A stretch of 64,000 nucleotides of DNA from an uncultured Paracoccaceae bacterium (GTDB lineage Bacteria > Pseudomonadota > Alphaproteobacteria > Rhodobacterales > Rhodobacteraceae). How positions within the stretch are numbered: the first letter of the stretch is position 1; the number at the start of each line of letters is the position of its first letter. Made by a program: the position numbers and the translations under genes. Below are positions 8,918-18,049 of the stretch, one piece after another. The stretch covers positions 868,001 to 932,000 of the forward strand of contig CANMWG010000001.1 of NCBI GenBank assembly GCA_947501555.1. The letters are read 5' to 3'. Below the pieces are notes generated by a model, which saw only the letters and a list, made by a program, of their open reading frames with translations, searched no databases and had not been told where the DNA came from.

Positions 8918-10237
8918 TCAGATCACAGCCTCCAGACTATCCGACAACTTTCCAATCAGCTCATCAATTTGGGCCTCGGTGCTGATGAAAGGTGGGGCCA
9001 GCAACACGTGGTCCCCGTTTTGACCATCTATCGTGCCATTCATCGGATAACAGATCAGACCATTCTCCATGGCCTTGGCCTTCAACCGGGCAGCCAGTTT
9101 CTTGGCCGGATCAAAGGGGGCCTTCGTCTCGCGTTCAGCCACAAATTCCAAACCACGAAACATGCCGCGTCCGCGAATATCACCAATATGCGGATGCTGA
9201 CCAAACGCCGTATCCAAGGCCGAGGCGAAATAGTCGCCAATCCACGCCGCACGTTCCACCAAACCGCCATCGGTTAGTTTGGTGACAACGGCATTGGCTG
9301 CGGCACAGGCCACAGGATGGCCCAAATAGGTATGTCCATGCTGGAAAAACCCGCTGCCTTCCTCAATCGCACGGTAAATCTCGGCACTACAGAGCATCGC
9401 ACCAATCGGCTGGTACCCTGCCCCCAACCCTTTGGCGATCGTGATAATATCGGGGCGGACAGCATCTTGCGTGCATGCAAACAATGTGCCCGTCCGGCCC
9501 ATGCCGCACATCACCTCATCAAGGATCAGCAAAATGCCGTATTTGTCACAAATCTCACGGATCCGGCGGAAATACCCCGTGACGGCTGGCACCGCACCCG
9601 CCGTAGCACCCACAACAGGTTCCGCCAGAAACCCAATCACGGTCTCGGGACCAACGCGCAGCAATTCTTCTTCAAGCTCATCTGCGACGCGGCACCCATA
9701 GGCTTCAATGCTCTCGCCTTCAATCTGGTCGCGATAAGCATAGCATGGGGCGATATGCGTGGCCGAAACCATCACCGGATCAAAGGGTGCGCGACGCCAC
9801 ATATTCCCGCCGGTGCCAAGGGCACCCAAGGTATTGCCGTGATAGCTCTGACGGCGGGCAATAAACTTGGTGCGCGCAGGCTGGCCGATTTCAAGCATAT
9901 ACTGACGGGACAGCTTCAACGCCGACTCAACCGCCTCTGACCCGCCGGACACAAGATAAACACGGTCGATGCCTTCAGGGGCATGGGCGATCAAACGGGT
10001 GGCTAGCGCCTCAGCCGGTTCTGAGGTCAAAAAACCTGTATGGGCAAAATCCAGCGTCTCAACCTGCGCCTTGATTGCAGCAATCACATCGGGGTCACTG
10101 TGGCCCAAGCAGGATACAGCAGCGCCGCCAGACCCATCTAAATAGGCCTTTCCGTCAGAATCGTAGATGTAAATCCCGGCACCACGCACTGCGACCGGTA
10201 AGGTTGATTTTGTATGGCGCGGAAAGACATGTGACAT
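8918..10237 (-). CDS. Class III (PLP-dependent) aminotransferase family protein
   Basis: 439 residues from the ATG at 10237, which has AAGGGG ten bases upstream. The longer upstream reading frame lacks a ribosome site and family similarity. The body is a typical omega-amino-acid:pyruvate or aspartate aminotransferase-family fold. Seen are the glycine-rich GSGGAAVSCLGHSDPDV near the N-terminus, the phosphate-binding VSGGSEAVESALKLSRQ, the LILDEVMCGMGRTG stretch with the PLP-ring Asp, and the Schiff-base Lys in TIAKGLGAGYQP. Substrate cannot be assigned from sequence: candidates include polyamines, taurine and omega-amino acids. It lies downstream of a divergent intergenic region facing the TRAP transporter, which might import a related substrate, but that is only inference. 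Confidence 0.88.
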   Translation of the reverse strand: MSHVFPRHTKSTLPVAVRGAGIYIYDSDGKAYLDGSGGAAVSCLGHSDPDVIAAIKAQVETLDFAHTGFLTSEPAEALATRLIAHAPEGIDRVYLVSGGSEAVESALKLSRQYMLEIGQPARTKFIARRQSYHGNTLGALGTGGNMWRRAPFDPVMVSATHIAPCYAYRDQIEGESIEAYGCRVADELEEELLRVGPETVIGFLAEPVVGATAGAVPAVTGYFRRIREICDKYGILLILDEVMCGMGRTGTLFACTQDAVRPDIITIAKGLGAGYQPIGAMLCSAEIYRAIEEGSGFFQHGHTYLGHPVACAAANAVVTKLTDGGLVERAAWIGDYFASALDTAFGQHPHIGDIRGRGMFRGLEFVAERETKAPFDPAKKLAARLKAKAMENGLICYPMNGTIDGQNGDHVLLAPPFISTEAQIDELIGKLSDSLEAVI

Positions 10238-10583
10238 CGTAATCAGGCCCCTTAGCTCATCGCGGGCACTGAAACAGATCGACCAATCGTTGACAACGTA
10301 TGAAACAAGCCAGAAGGTTAACAAATGACTTAGGGGAGTCGGGTATTGCGTCGTACGTTTCAATTGCGCCTGCCAGCGCAATCAAGCGATCAGTCCACCA
10401 CGTTGGATCAGGCTTTCCGTGGCCGCAAAGACAACCTTTGCGCGCGCAAAATTTCGCAGCTGGGCAATCAATCCTTTGGGGCCATGGACCGGGACCAGAA
10501 TCACAGCGCGTGGCAAGGATGACAACCCTGCCCCCTTAGGACCTAACGTACGCTCAAGAACATTCAATCAAAGGGAGAAGAAA
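10238..10583. other. Divergent intergenic region between aminotransferase and TAXI-TRAP genes
   Basis: 346 bases without a convincing gene. It must carry promoters for both directions. The only clear structure is a perfect 7-base inverted repeat, ATTGCGC / GCGCAAT, at 10363-10382 with a six-base spacer; it could be an operator or a short hairpin. A 61-codon minus-strand frame (10382-10567) opens only at TTG and shows no family likeness. Confidence 0.5.
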
Positions 10584-11552
10584 ATGTTCGCTAAATTCAA
10601 ACTCACGGCCGCTTGTGCTGTGACCGCCGCCATGATGGCCCCGGCTGCTTACGCAGAAGAGTTCATCACAATCGGTACAGGCGGCGTCACTGGTGTTTAC
10701 TACCCAACAGGTGGCGCGATCTGCCGTCTGGTCAACCAAGGCCGCCGCGATCACGGCATCCGCTGCTCGGTCGAGTCCACTGGTGGCTCTGTCTACAACA
10801 TTAATACTATCCGCGAAGGCGAGCTCGAATTCGGCGTGGCCCAGTCCGACTGGCAGTACCACGCCTACAACGGCACATCCCGCTTCGAAGAGGCTGGCGC
10901 TTTCGAGGGTCTGCGGGCTGTCTTTTCGGTTCACCCCGAGCCTTTCACAGTTGTGGCCCGTGCTGACGCAGGGATCACGACGATTGAGGACCTTCAGGGT
11001 AAGCGCGTGAACATCGGCAACCCCGGCTCTGGTCAGCGCGGCACCATGGAAGTTCTGATGGAAGCCCTGGGCTGGACCACAGACGATTTCGCCCTCGCAA
11101 CTGAGCTGAAGGCCGCTGAACAATCTGCCGCCCTCTGCGACAACCAGATCGACGCGATGGTTTACACCGTTGGTCACCCATCCGGGTCAATCTCTGAGGC
11201 AACAACTGCCTGCGATTCCGTCTTGGTTGAAGTATCCGGCGCCGTCGTTGACCAGCTGATTGCTGACAATTCGTTCTACCGGTCCGCCACCATCCCCGGC
11301 GGCATGTACCGCGGCAATGACAGCGACGTGACCACATTTGGTGTGGGCGCGACATTCGTCAGCTCGGCCGATGTGTCGGATGAGGTTGTCTACACACTGG
11401 TCAAATCGATCTTTGACAACATCGATGATTTCAAAGGTCTGCACCCAGCATTTGCGAACCTCGAAGCGGCAGACATGGCATCCGCTGGTCTGTCTGCACC
11501 GCTGCACCCTGGTGCAGAGCAATACTATAAAGAAGCTGGCCTGATCGAATAA
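10584..11552 (+). CDS. TAXI family TRAP transporter solute-binding protein
   Basis: 322 residues; periplasmic ligand-binding component of a TRAP (sodium-gradient driven) importer of the TAXI subclass. The start at 10584 is fixed by AAGGGAGAAG upstream and gives a clean Sec signal peptide (Lys-rich n-region, hydrophobic core, cleavage after AAYA). The mature protein opens with EFITIGTGGVTGVYYPTGGA, the hallmark of TAXI proteins, and has SVESTGGSVYNIN and KRVNIGNPGSGQRGT further on. The fused permease gene starts 89 bases downstream. TAXI ligands are usually dicarboxylates or amino acids such as glutamate; the exact ligand is not readable. Confidence 0.95.
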   Translation: MFAKFKLTAACAVTAAMMAPAAYAEEFITIGTGGVTGVYYPTGGAICRLVNQGRRDHGIRCSVESTGGSVYNINTIREGELEFGVAQSDWQYHAYNGTSRFEEAGAFEGLRAVFSVHPEPFTVVARADAGITTIEDLQGKRVNIGNPGSGQRGTMEVLMEALGWTTDDFALATELKAAEQSAALCDNQIDAMVYTVGHPSGSISEATTACDSVLVEVSGAVVDQLIADNSFYRSATIPGGMYRGNDSDVTTFGVGATFVSSADVSDEVVYTLVKSIFDNIDDFKGLHPAFANLEAADMASAGLSAPLHPGAEQYYKEAGLIE

Positions 11553-11641
11553 GCGCCTGCTTTCTTTGACATTGTCAGGGGCGGCCCGATCGCCCCTGAA
11601 CACCCAAAAAACGATAGCCGAAAATGGCGACAGGGGGACCA

Positions 11642-14254
11642 ATGGTTGATACAGAAAAACGCGCGTTAAGCGAGGAAGAACTGCAGGAACTGGTTGCCGC
11701 CAGCGACAGCGGTGCCAGAAACCCAAGCGGCGCGGTTGGCAAGATGATCGCCATCACAGCATTGCTTTGGTCGATTTTTCAGGTCGTTCTTGCATCGCCC
11801 GTTGGGCCCTATGTGCTGCCCGGCGATTTGATCAATAACTCGCGCCAAATTCATCTGGCATTCGCGATTTTCCTCTCTGCCATGGCCTATCCGCTGTTCA
11901 AGAACAGCCCGCGTGACCGGATCCCATGGTACGATTGGATCCTCGGTCTCGGCGGCGCGTTTCTGGCGCTTTATGGCTATTTCTTTTATGACAAAATCGT
12001 CGCGGCCGGTGGTCTGGCCGATACCAGCGATTCCTATTTCGCGCTGGCCGGCCTGATCTTGCTCTTTATCGCCGCCTACCGGACATTGGGCCCGGTCATG
12101 GTGATCCTTGCGGTCGTTTTCCTGTTCTACGTCTTCTTCGGCTCGTCCGAGGTAGTGCCTGACCAGATCCGCTGGGCCGGGGCATCCCTGCGCAAAGCCA
12201 TGAGCCACATGTGGATCACGTCTGAGGGCGTATTTGGCATCGCGCTGGGCGTATCGACCCGGTTCGTGTTCCTCTTCGTGTTGTTCGGCGCGCTTTTGGA
12301 TAAGGCGGGTGCAGGCAACTACTTCATCAAAATGGCCTTCGGTGCGCTTGGGCACCTGCGCGGCGGCCCCGCGAAAGCAGCTGTTGTCGGCTCTGCGGCA
12401 ACAGGTCTGATCTCAGGCTCGTCCATCGCCAACGTTGTAACCACAGGGACATTCACCATCCCGCTAATGAAACGGGTTGGGTTCTCGGCGGAAAAGGCTG
12501 GGTCGGTTGAGGTAGCCTCATCCGTGAACGGGCAAATCATGCCACCTGTTATGGGTGCTGCTGCCTTCCTGATGGTCGAATATGTGGGTATTTCCTATGT
12601 GGAGGTGATCACCCACGCCTTTCTGCCCGCGATCATTTCTTATATCGCGCTGGTTTACATCGTTCACCTTGAAGCGGTGAAAAACAACATGCCGACCATC
12701 GGGAACAAAGTGGTGAATATGCTCAACACAGTTCTGGGGATGTTCGGGTTCTTCGCGGGGTTCGCGCTGCTGTGTTATGCGACGCAATACCCGGTGGCCG
12801 CCATCGTCTCGCTGTTCCCGGCAGGCTCTGGCTGGATTTTGTCGGCCCTGCTTGGCTTGGTTTATGTGGCACTGGTCTATTTGGCGTCAAAGGCAGACGA
12901 CCTAGAGCCCGATGATCCAAACGCAGAAGTGGTAGAACTGCCTGATCTGGCAAAAATCTACACATCCGGACTGTACTATCTGCTGCCGATCATCGTGCTT
13001 GTTTACTTCCTGATGATCGAACGGAAGTCACCTGGGCTCTCTGCCTTTTGGGCGACCTTCCTGTTGTTCGGCATATTGCTGACTCAGAAAACGCTCAAAG
13101 CGTTCTTCCGTGGTGAAAGCAATGCCATCGGTCGGCTGCGTGACGGTGTCGTAGACCTTGTTGACGGAATGATTGATGGGGCACGCAACATGATCGGGAT
13201 CGGTCTGGCGACGGCGACAGCAGGAATTATCGTTGGCACCGTGTCATTGACCGGGATCGGTCAGGTCATGGCGGACTTCGTTGAATTCCTGTCCGGCGGA
13301 AACCTGATCCTGATGCTGATCTTTGTGGCAATCCTATCACTTATCCTTGGGATGGGCCTGCCAACGACGGCGAACTACATCGTTGTATCATCGCTGATGG
13401 TGGCTGTTGTGGTGGAACTGGGCGCGCAGAACGGGCTAATCGTGCCCCTGATCGCGGTGCATCTGTTTGTGTTCTACTTCGGGATCATGGCGGATGTGAC
13501 GCCCCCTGTTGGGCTGGCCAGTTTCGCGGCTGCAGCCGTGTCTGGTGGGGATGCGATCCGAACCGGCTTTACGGCATTCTTCTACAGCCTGCGGACCGTC
13601 GCCCTGCCCTTCGTGTTCATCTTCAACACCGACTTGTTGCTGATTGATGTGACCTGGGTGCAAGGGATCATCGTCTTCATCACGGCGACGATCGGGATCC
13701 TGATCTTCACCGCGGCCACAATGGGATGGTTCCTGACCAAGAACCGCATTTGGGAAACCGTGGCGATGCTACTGATCGCATTCGCGCTATTCCGACCCGG
13801 GTTCTTCATGAACCAAATCCAACCACCATTCGATGAGATCCAGCCCTCTGCCTTTGCCGAAGCACTTGGCGCGGCGGAACCGGGCAGCGAACTACGCGTT
13901 GTCATCTCAGGCCCCGACTTCGATACGTTTGAGGTCAAAGAGGTAACCGTGCCGCTGACGGTCCCCGAAGGCGACGGGCCGGATGCGCGTCTGGATACGT
14001 TGGGCTTCATGATCATCCCGGATGGCGATGTGCAGCAACTGGATGAACCGATGTTCGGCACAGAACTGGGCGATGCGCTGGATAGCTTCGATTTCTACGG
14101 TGACGATCCCGTGCAAATCGCCAGTGTGCAGGCCACGGCAAGCCAAATGCCCAAGGAACTGATCTTCATCCCGGCACTCCTATTGCTTGCCTTGATCGCG
14201 CTGCTGCAAACGCGGCGCGCGGCCCCTGTAGTTCGTGAAGGAGAGTTCGCATGA
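11642..14254 (+). CDS. TRAP transporter fused permease subunit (4TM/12TM, DctQM-type)
   Basis: About 870 residues of inner-membrane permease in which the small (4-TM) and large (12-TM) TRAP subunits are fused, as is normal for TAXI systems. Many hydrophobic segments run from residue 40 to about 710. The GSAATGLISGSSIANVVTTG stretch and the GMGLPTTANYIV stretch are typical of the DctM half. A hydrophilic stretch of some 110 residues (about 720-850) and a final membrane segment follow. The start at 11642 is preferred over the in-frame ATG at 11624 because AGGGGG precedes it closely. The last four bases overlap the universal stress gene (ATGA), showing translational coupling. Confidence 0.94.
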   Translation: MVDTEKRALSEEELQELVAASDSGARNPSGAVGKMIAITALLWSIFQVVLASPVGPYVLPGDLINNSRQIHLAFAIFLSAMAYPLFKNSPRDRIPWYDWILGLGGAFLALYGYFFYDKIVAAGGLADTSDSYFALAGLILLFIAAYRTLGPVMVILAVVFLFYVFFGSSEVVPDQIRWAGASLRKAMSHMWITSEGVFGIALGVSTRFVFLFVLFGALLDKAGAGNYFIKMAFGALGHLRGGPAKAAVVGSAATGLISGSSIANVVTTGTFTIPLMKRVGFSAEKAGSVEVASSVNGQIMPPVMGAAAFLMVEYVGISYVEVITHAFLPAIISYIALVYIVHLEAVKNNMPTIGNKVVNMLNTVLGMFGFFAGFALLCYATQYPVAAIVSLFPAGSGWILSALLGLVYVALVYLASKADDLEPDDPNAEVVELPDLAKIYTSGLYYLLPIIVLVYFLMIERKSPGLSAFWATFLLFGILLTQKTLKAFFRGESNAIGRLRDGVVDLVDGMIDGARNMIGIGLATATAGIIVGTVSLTGIGQVMADFVEFLSGGNLILMLIFVAILSLILGMGLPTTANYIVVSSLMVAVVVELGAQNGLIVPLIAVHLFVFYFGIMADVTPPVGLASFAAAAVSGGDAIRTGFTAFFYSLRTVALPFVFIFNTDLLLIDVTWVQGIIVFITATIGILIFTAATMGWFLTKNRIWETVAMLLIAFALFRPGFFMNQIQPPFDEIQPSAFAEALGAAEPGSELRVVISGPDFDTFEVKEVTVPLTVPEGDGPDARLDTLGFMIIPDGDVQQLDEPMFGTELGDALDSFDFYGDDPVQIASVQATASQMPKELIFIPALLLLALIALLQTRRAAPVVREGEFA

Positions 14255-14682
14255 CCAAGAATGTCCTCTGCGCCATCGACATCAACCGACATGAAGAAGA
14301 GGTAGAAGTTCTCAAAACGGCCCAACGGATGGCAGCACTTGATGACGCGCAGCTTGATGTGATCACCGTTGTGCCGGATTTCGGAGCCAGCGTTGTTGGG
14401 GCCTATTTTCAGGAACACGATGTGCAAACCGCCAAAGACGGGGCAGCCAAGCTCTTGGACGCCTGTGTCAAAGACACCTTAGGCGAGGCAACTAACGCCA
14501 AAGTGCGCCATCTTGTGGCTGTCGGCTCGGTCTATGAAGAGGTGCTGAAAGCCGCCAAACTGTCCGAGGCTGATTTGATTGTGATCGGCGCACACCGGCC
14601 TGATTTCAAAGACTATTTGCTGGGGCCAAATGCGGCACGTGTCGTCCGGCATTCGACCTGCTCAGTCTTTGTCGTCAGGTAG
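14251..14682 (+). CDS. Universal stress protein (UspA family) linked to TRAP transporter
   Basis: 143 residues with the Usp fold: a VLCAIDINRHEE N-terminal strand and a C-terminal nucleotide-binding pattern IVIGAHRPDFKDYLLGPNAARVVRHS (G-2x-G-9x-G-like). It overlaps the permease stop by four bases. UspA-like proteins encoded with TRAP transporters are known (TeaD of the ectoine TRAP system in Halomonas binds ATP and modulates uptake), so a regulatory role on this transporter is a reasonable inference. It ends eight bases into the convergent copD gene on the other strand. Confidence 0.9.
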   Translation: MTKNVLCAIDINRHEEEVEVLKTAQRMAALDDAQLDVITVVPDFGASVVGAYFQEHDVQTAKDGAAKLLDACVKDTLGEATNAKVRHLVAVGSVYEEVLKAAKLSEADLIVIGAHRPDFKDYLLGPNAARVVRHSTCSVFVVR

Positions 14683-15523
14683 GCAAGGTCAGGCCCGAGG
14701 TTAGCGCGGCTGTCACCGCCAACACGGCGACAACCACGGCCCACTCGGCCCTGATCGACCAGACTAGGTATTTCGCCGCGCGATAACCCTGCGCCTCAAG
14801 ACCGGGCACAAACCGCAGCTTATTTGCAGCGGCCAATCCCAACAATCCGGCGACAAGCCCCACCTTGATCAGCAACGCGATCCCATAGGACGTGCCCACA
14901 AGGGCAGCGATTGATCCAACAAGCGCATAACCCATCACACCGCCCAAGACGATTAACAGCGGCACAGTCACCGTAGCGACCCGGCCAAACCTGCGGCCAA
15001 GTGCTGCCGCTTCAAGCCAATCCTGTGGAGATGCGGCCATGCGGGACAAAGGTGTCAGCACACCGATCCAAAGAGCCACAGCGCTCAAATGCAGGGCCAG
15101 TGCCGCGTCCAGCAATAGGCTATCGATCTGGGAAATATGCCCGACCTGCACAAACGATAAAATCGCAACAACAGCCCCCATGACGGCCAACCAAAGCCCC
15201 AGCGGGCCAATCAACAGTCCAAAGAACAGGACGCCAAGCCCGCCGATACAGAAAACCAAGGCCGTTCCCACCTCTGTGCCCCACAAAAGGCCCAGCATAT
15301 CAGGGTCAGTCATACCACTGATGTCACCGGTCAGTTGGGCACCCTGTAGCGCGAAGCCCAACAGAGCCGCAAAAACTCCCAAACCGGCGAACGCCAAACA
15401 GAACCCGCGCGTCTGTGTCAGGCGGAAGACCATAGTGGCAAAGACCGTTCCCGCGGCAGTTAAAACACCCAGATAGAGCGCGCATTTCGTGATGCCCGCC
15501 GCGATGACCCAGACATCTGGCAT
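14675..15523 (-). CDS. copD: Copper resistance D family protein (CopD/PcoD)
   Basis: 282 residues, an integral inner-membrane protein with about eight hydrophobic segments and His residues in HISQIDS and ALALHLSAVALWIG typical of CopD. The family is believed to move copper from periplasmic CopC across the inner membrane. It begins three bases after the copC stop in the same direction, so the two are co-transcribed and probably coupled. The 3' end overlaps the convergent universal stress gene by eight bases. Confidence 0.9.
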   Translation of the reverse strand: MPDVWVIAAGITKCALYLGVLTAAGTVFATMVFRLTQTRGFCLAFAGLGVFAALLGFALQGAQLTGDISGMTDPDMLGLLWGTEVGTALVFCIGGLGVLFFGLLIGPLGLWLAVMGAVVAILSFVQVGHISQIDSLLLDAALALHLSAVALWIGVLTPLSRMAASPQDWLEAAALGRRFGRVATVTVPLLIVLGGVMGYALVGSIAALVGTSYGIALLIKVGLVAGLLGLAAANKLRFVPGLEAQGYRAAKYLVWSIRAEWAVVVAVLAVTAALTSGLTLPT

Positions 15524-15526
15524 ATG

Positions 15527-15868
15527 CTACGTCACGGTAAAACTGAGTGTACCGGTCATCACATGGCCATCCGTCCCAAGCCCGCGCCATTCAATCAGAT
15601 AAGCGCCCGGCCCATTGTCCGGCATGGGAATGGCAAATTCTGAAACAAAACCGTCATAGGCGCTCAGATCCAGATCGGTCAGATCACTGCCATCGTGGTT
15701 CACAGTGACACGGGTCAGGCGAATGTCGCCATCAAAGTCGAACAGGACCTCGGCAGGGGCCGCGTCCAAAACCGCGCCGTCGGCAGGGTCTGAGGTTTCA
15801 AGCGGCGAATGGGCTGCCGCCGCCATAGCCCAAACCCCGATGAGGCTGGCCAGCAATAATGTCTTCAT
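15527..15868 (-). CDS. copC: Periplasmic copper-binding protein CopC
   Basis: 113 residues. The start at 15868 has AAGGA eight bases upstream; an ATG 15 bases further up lacks one. A signal peptide ends at AAAA before HSPLE, so the mature protein begins with His, the known Cu(II) ligand of CopC. A second expected ligand, the His in GTDGHVMTGTLSF, is present near the C-terminus. The fold is a CopC Ig-like beta-barrel of about 95 residues. There is no Met-rich Cu(I) loop, so this resembles the Cu(II)-only class. It forms an operon with copD. Confidence 0.92.
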   Translation of the reverse strand: MKTLLLASLIGVWAMAAAAHSPLETSDPADGAVLDAAPAEVLFDFDGDIRLTRVTVNHDGSDLTDLDLSAYDGFVSEFAIPMPDNGPGAYLIEWRGLGTDGHVMTGTLSFTVT

Positions 15869-16031
15869 TAATCGTTCCTTCATCTGATTTGAGGGCCGAA
15901 AGCCGTACGCGGCACCAACGATCGGTACGACTCAGGTGCGTACGTACAGGGTATTTACGCATTCTGTACGCGGTATTGCACCAGATAAACCCCGGCCTTG
16001 GGGGCGTTAACACATGTTTTTGGACATATGC

Positions 16032-16060
16032 CTTGCGCGCGGCGTGCTGCGTGCCTATGT
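16032..16060 (+). promoter_or_regulatory. Candidate sigma-70 promoter of the tmRNA gene
   Basis: CTTGCG (16032-16037) and CTATGT (16055-16060) are separated by 17 bases, matching the alphaproteobacterial housekeeping pattern (CTTGAC-N17-CTATAT). It would start transcription near 16067, just before the acceptor half of the tmRNA. Confidence 0.55.
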
Positions 16061-16066
16061 CTGATG

Positions 16067-16385
16067 CGTCCTTAGGGACTATAGACATAAACGCGCTCGT
16101 AATAAGCGGATCGGACCCGGGGGCGGTACCCGGCGTCTCCACCATAACGGCTCATTTGGCCAGCGAGGGGACGAAATAGGATCGACGAACGTCTAAAGGG
16201 GTTAGCTTTGTCTCGGCGATATACCACCGTTATCGGTTCAAATTGTATAGTTGCAAATGACAACAATGCACCGATGGCAGTCGCAGCGTAAGCTGTGCCT
16301 AATATCGAAATCTAACTCCTAAGGTTTTGCGACCTTGGGCGGGGTTCGCAGGTACCTGGCAACAGAAACCTGCACTTCATCCTAT
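16067..16385 (+). ncRNA. ssrA: Transfer-messenger RNA, circularly permuted two-piece form
   Basis: Rescues stalled ribosomes by trans-translation. The acceptor half comes first and ends with the encoded CCA at 16142-16144. A short spacer (about 16145-16166) is then removed by processing. The coding half starts with GGGGACG (16167-16173), which pairs with CGTCTCC (16134-16140) to form a 7-bp acceptor stem containing one G-U pair. The conserved segment after it, GAAATAGGATCGACGAACG, is recognisable. The tag reading frame is at 16253-16291. This permuted order is the established alphaproteobacterial arrangement. Exact 5' and 3' ends are estimates. Confidence 0.93.
16253..16291 (+). other. tmRNA proteolysis-tag reading frame (ANDNNAPMAVAA)
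   Basis: Thirteen codons, GCA to TAA, encode ANDNNAPMAVAA. This is close to the alphaproteobacterial tag pattern ANDN...VAA and ends in the small hydrophobic residues read by ClpXP. The first part (AND/N) is the region bound by alpha-type SspB, whose gene is 3.1 kb downstream. Confidence 0.93.
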
Positions 16386-16486
16386 CGCTCAAATTTCCTG
16401 CATCACCTTGTTCGCAAGGTGTTTTCCCGCTCACCTGTTCGTCTTGTGACTTGCCTTGGTGCAAAGGCTCTGCGCACGATGGCTTG

Positions 16487-17143
16487 ATGATGATACGACC
16501 GTTTTTCTTTGCGAGTGTAATTGCGGCACTCCCCTTTGCCGCGACAGCCTGTGATACCGCTCTGGTGCTGACCATCGATGTGTCGAATTCCATCGATACG
16601 GCCGAGTATCGACTGCAAACAGATGGCCTTGCGAACGCCCTGCAAGATCCTGAAATCGTTGAGACAATGGTCAGCGGTGAAGCCATGATCGCGGTGGTGC
16701 AATGGTCCGGTGTGGACAAACAGGCCCTCTCTATTCCCTGGACCCAAGTGCGCACTGCACTTGACGCGCAATGGCTGTCCCAACAAGCCCGCGATATGGA
16801 ACGCGCCTTTGTGCTCTCTGACACCGCCCCAGCCGAGGCGATTTACTTTTCGCTGGATCTCTTCAATCAGGTGCCCGATTGCACGCGCCGCGTCATTGAC
16901 GTCTCGGGTGATGGCACCCCAAATGGTGGATCTGAAGTGCGCGCAGCCCGGCATGCAGCGGAACTGGCCGGTGTTACCATCAATGGAATTGCCATCGAAT
17001 CCATGGGTTTAGCGATCACAAATTTCTACCGGGGGGCCGTCATTACCCGCAATGGCTTTGTTATGACCGCGCGCACCCACCGGGAATACCCCGCAACCAT
17101 ACGGGCAAAAATCCTGCGCGAGCTCAGCCGCATTTTCGGCTAG
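16487..17143 (+). CDS. DUF1194 (VWA-like) secreted protein
   Basis: About 218 residues. Start chosen at the first of two adjacent ATGs (16487, 16490); neither has a strong ribosome site. A Sec signal peptide (FFFASVIAALPFAATA) is followed almost at once by LVLTIDVSNSID, a MIDAS-type metal site D-x-S-x-S characteristic of von Willebrand A domains and of DUF1194. Likely periplasmic and metal dependent; the cellular role of DUF1194 is unknown. It follows the tmRNA gene on the same strand and stands alone. Confidence 0.85.
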   Translation: MMIRPFFFASVIAALPFAATACDTALVLTIDVSNSIDTAEYRLQTDGLANALQDPEIVETMVSGEAMIAVVQWSGVDKQALSIPWTQVRTALDAQWLSQQARDMERAFVLSDTAPAEAIYFSLDLFNQVPDCTRRVIDVSGDGTPNGGSEVRAARHAAELAGVTINGIAIESMGLAITNFYRGAVITRNGFVMTARTHREYPATIRAKILRELSRIFG

Positions 17144-17254
17144 GCTTGACGGCGCGCCTGTGATCTCGCATCAATACGGCATGGGGTCCGCGAACACCCC
17201 GTGAGGCCACGGCCAAAGCGTCGCATCCACTGACACCTTCAGAAAGGATGCACC

Positions 17255-18049
17255 ATGGCTGTTTTTAATGAAATATCCCCTGCGCAACTCATGCGGTTGA
17301 TCGGCACCCCGCAATGCCCTGTTATCGTTGATGTTTGTATTGACGATGATTTCAACGACGACCCACATCTGATACCCACAGCGTTCCGCCATCCACATAC
17401 AGATGTTGAAGGGCTTTCGACCCGGTTGAACGGGCGCGACGCAGTCATAATATGCCACCAGGGCCTGAAACTGTCACAAGGCACTGCAGCCCATCTACGG
17501 GCCATCGGTCTCAATGCGCAAATCCTGACCGGCGGCAACGTTGCTTGGCGTGATGCGCAATTGCCCCGTGTACCTGCAGCGGCAATCCCCGGCACGACAT
17601 GGGTCACCCGCCACCGGCCCAAGATTGACCGGATCGCCTGCCCTTGGCTGATCCGCCGCTTCGTCGATCCAGATGCCACGTTCCTTTTCGTACCACCCGC
17701 ATCCGTCCAAGGCGTCGCCGACCGCTTTGGCGCAACGCCGTTCGACATCGAAGGCACCCGGTGGAGCCATGAAGGCGACAGCTGCACCTTCGACATCATG
17801 GTCAGGGAATTCGGGCTTAGTCACCCTGCACTTGACGCGCTTGCGACCGTCGTGCGTGCGGCGGACACGGACCGGCACGACCTTGCGCCACAAGCGGCAG
17901 GATTATTGGCCGTCTCAGTTGGACTGTCACGAATGTTTCGTGAAGATACCGCACAATTGGACGCAGGTATGTTGCTCTATGACGCGCTATATCGGTGGGC
18001 ACGTGATGGACAGAACGAAGGTCATGATTGGCCAGCAGGACGGGCGTAA
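17255..18049 (+). CDS. chrB: Rhodanese-like / chromate resistance ChrB C-terminal fusion protein
   Basis: 264 residues. The N-terminal ~105 residues are rhodanese-like, with a putative active-loop Cys in IICHQGLKLSQG. The remainder matches the ChrB C-terminal (chromate resistance exported protein) domain, with RPKIDRIACPWLIRRFVDPD and a C-terminal LLYDALYRWARDG. ChrB proteins regulate or assist chromate efflux. This form lacks the usual N-terminal ChrB DNA-binding domain and carries rhodanese instead, so a sulfur-transfer or redox role is possible. Its TAA overlaps the chrA ATG by one base (TAATG), so the two are co-translated. Confidence 0.86.
   Translation: MAVFNEISPAQLMRLIGTPQCPVIVDVCIDDDFNDDPHLIPTAFRHPHTDVEGLSTRLNGRDAVIICHQGLKLSQGTAAHLRAIGLNAQILTGGNVAWRDAQLPRVPAAAIPGTTWVTRHRPKIDRIACPWLIRRFVDPDATFLFVPPASVQGVADRFGATPFDIEGTRWSHEGDSCTFDIMVREFGLSHPALDALATVVRAADTDRHDLAPQAAGLLAVSVGLSRMFREDTAQLDAGMLLYDALYRWARDGQNEGHDWPAGRA

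Noticed and set aside
10382-10567. A minus-strand frame of 61 codons upstream of the TAXI gene
   Set aside because: It starts only at TTG, has no ribosome site and matches no family I know; treated as intergenic.
16072-16266. A minus-strand frame of 64 codons
   Set aside because: It overlaps the tmRNA gene, which fully explains the conservation of this stretch.
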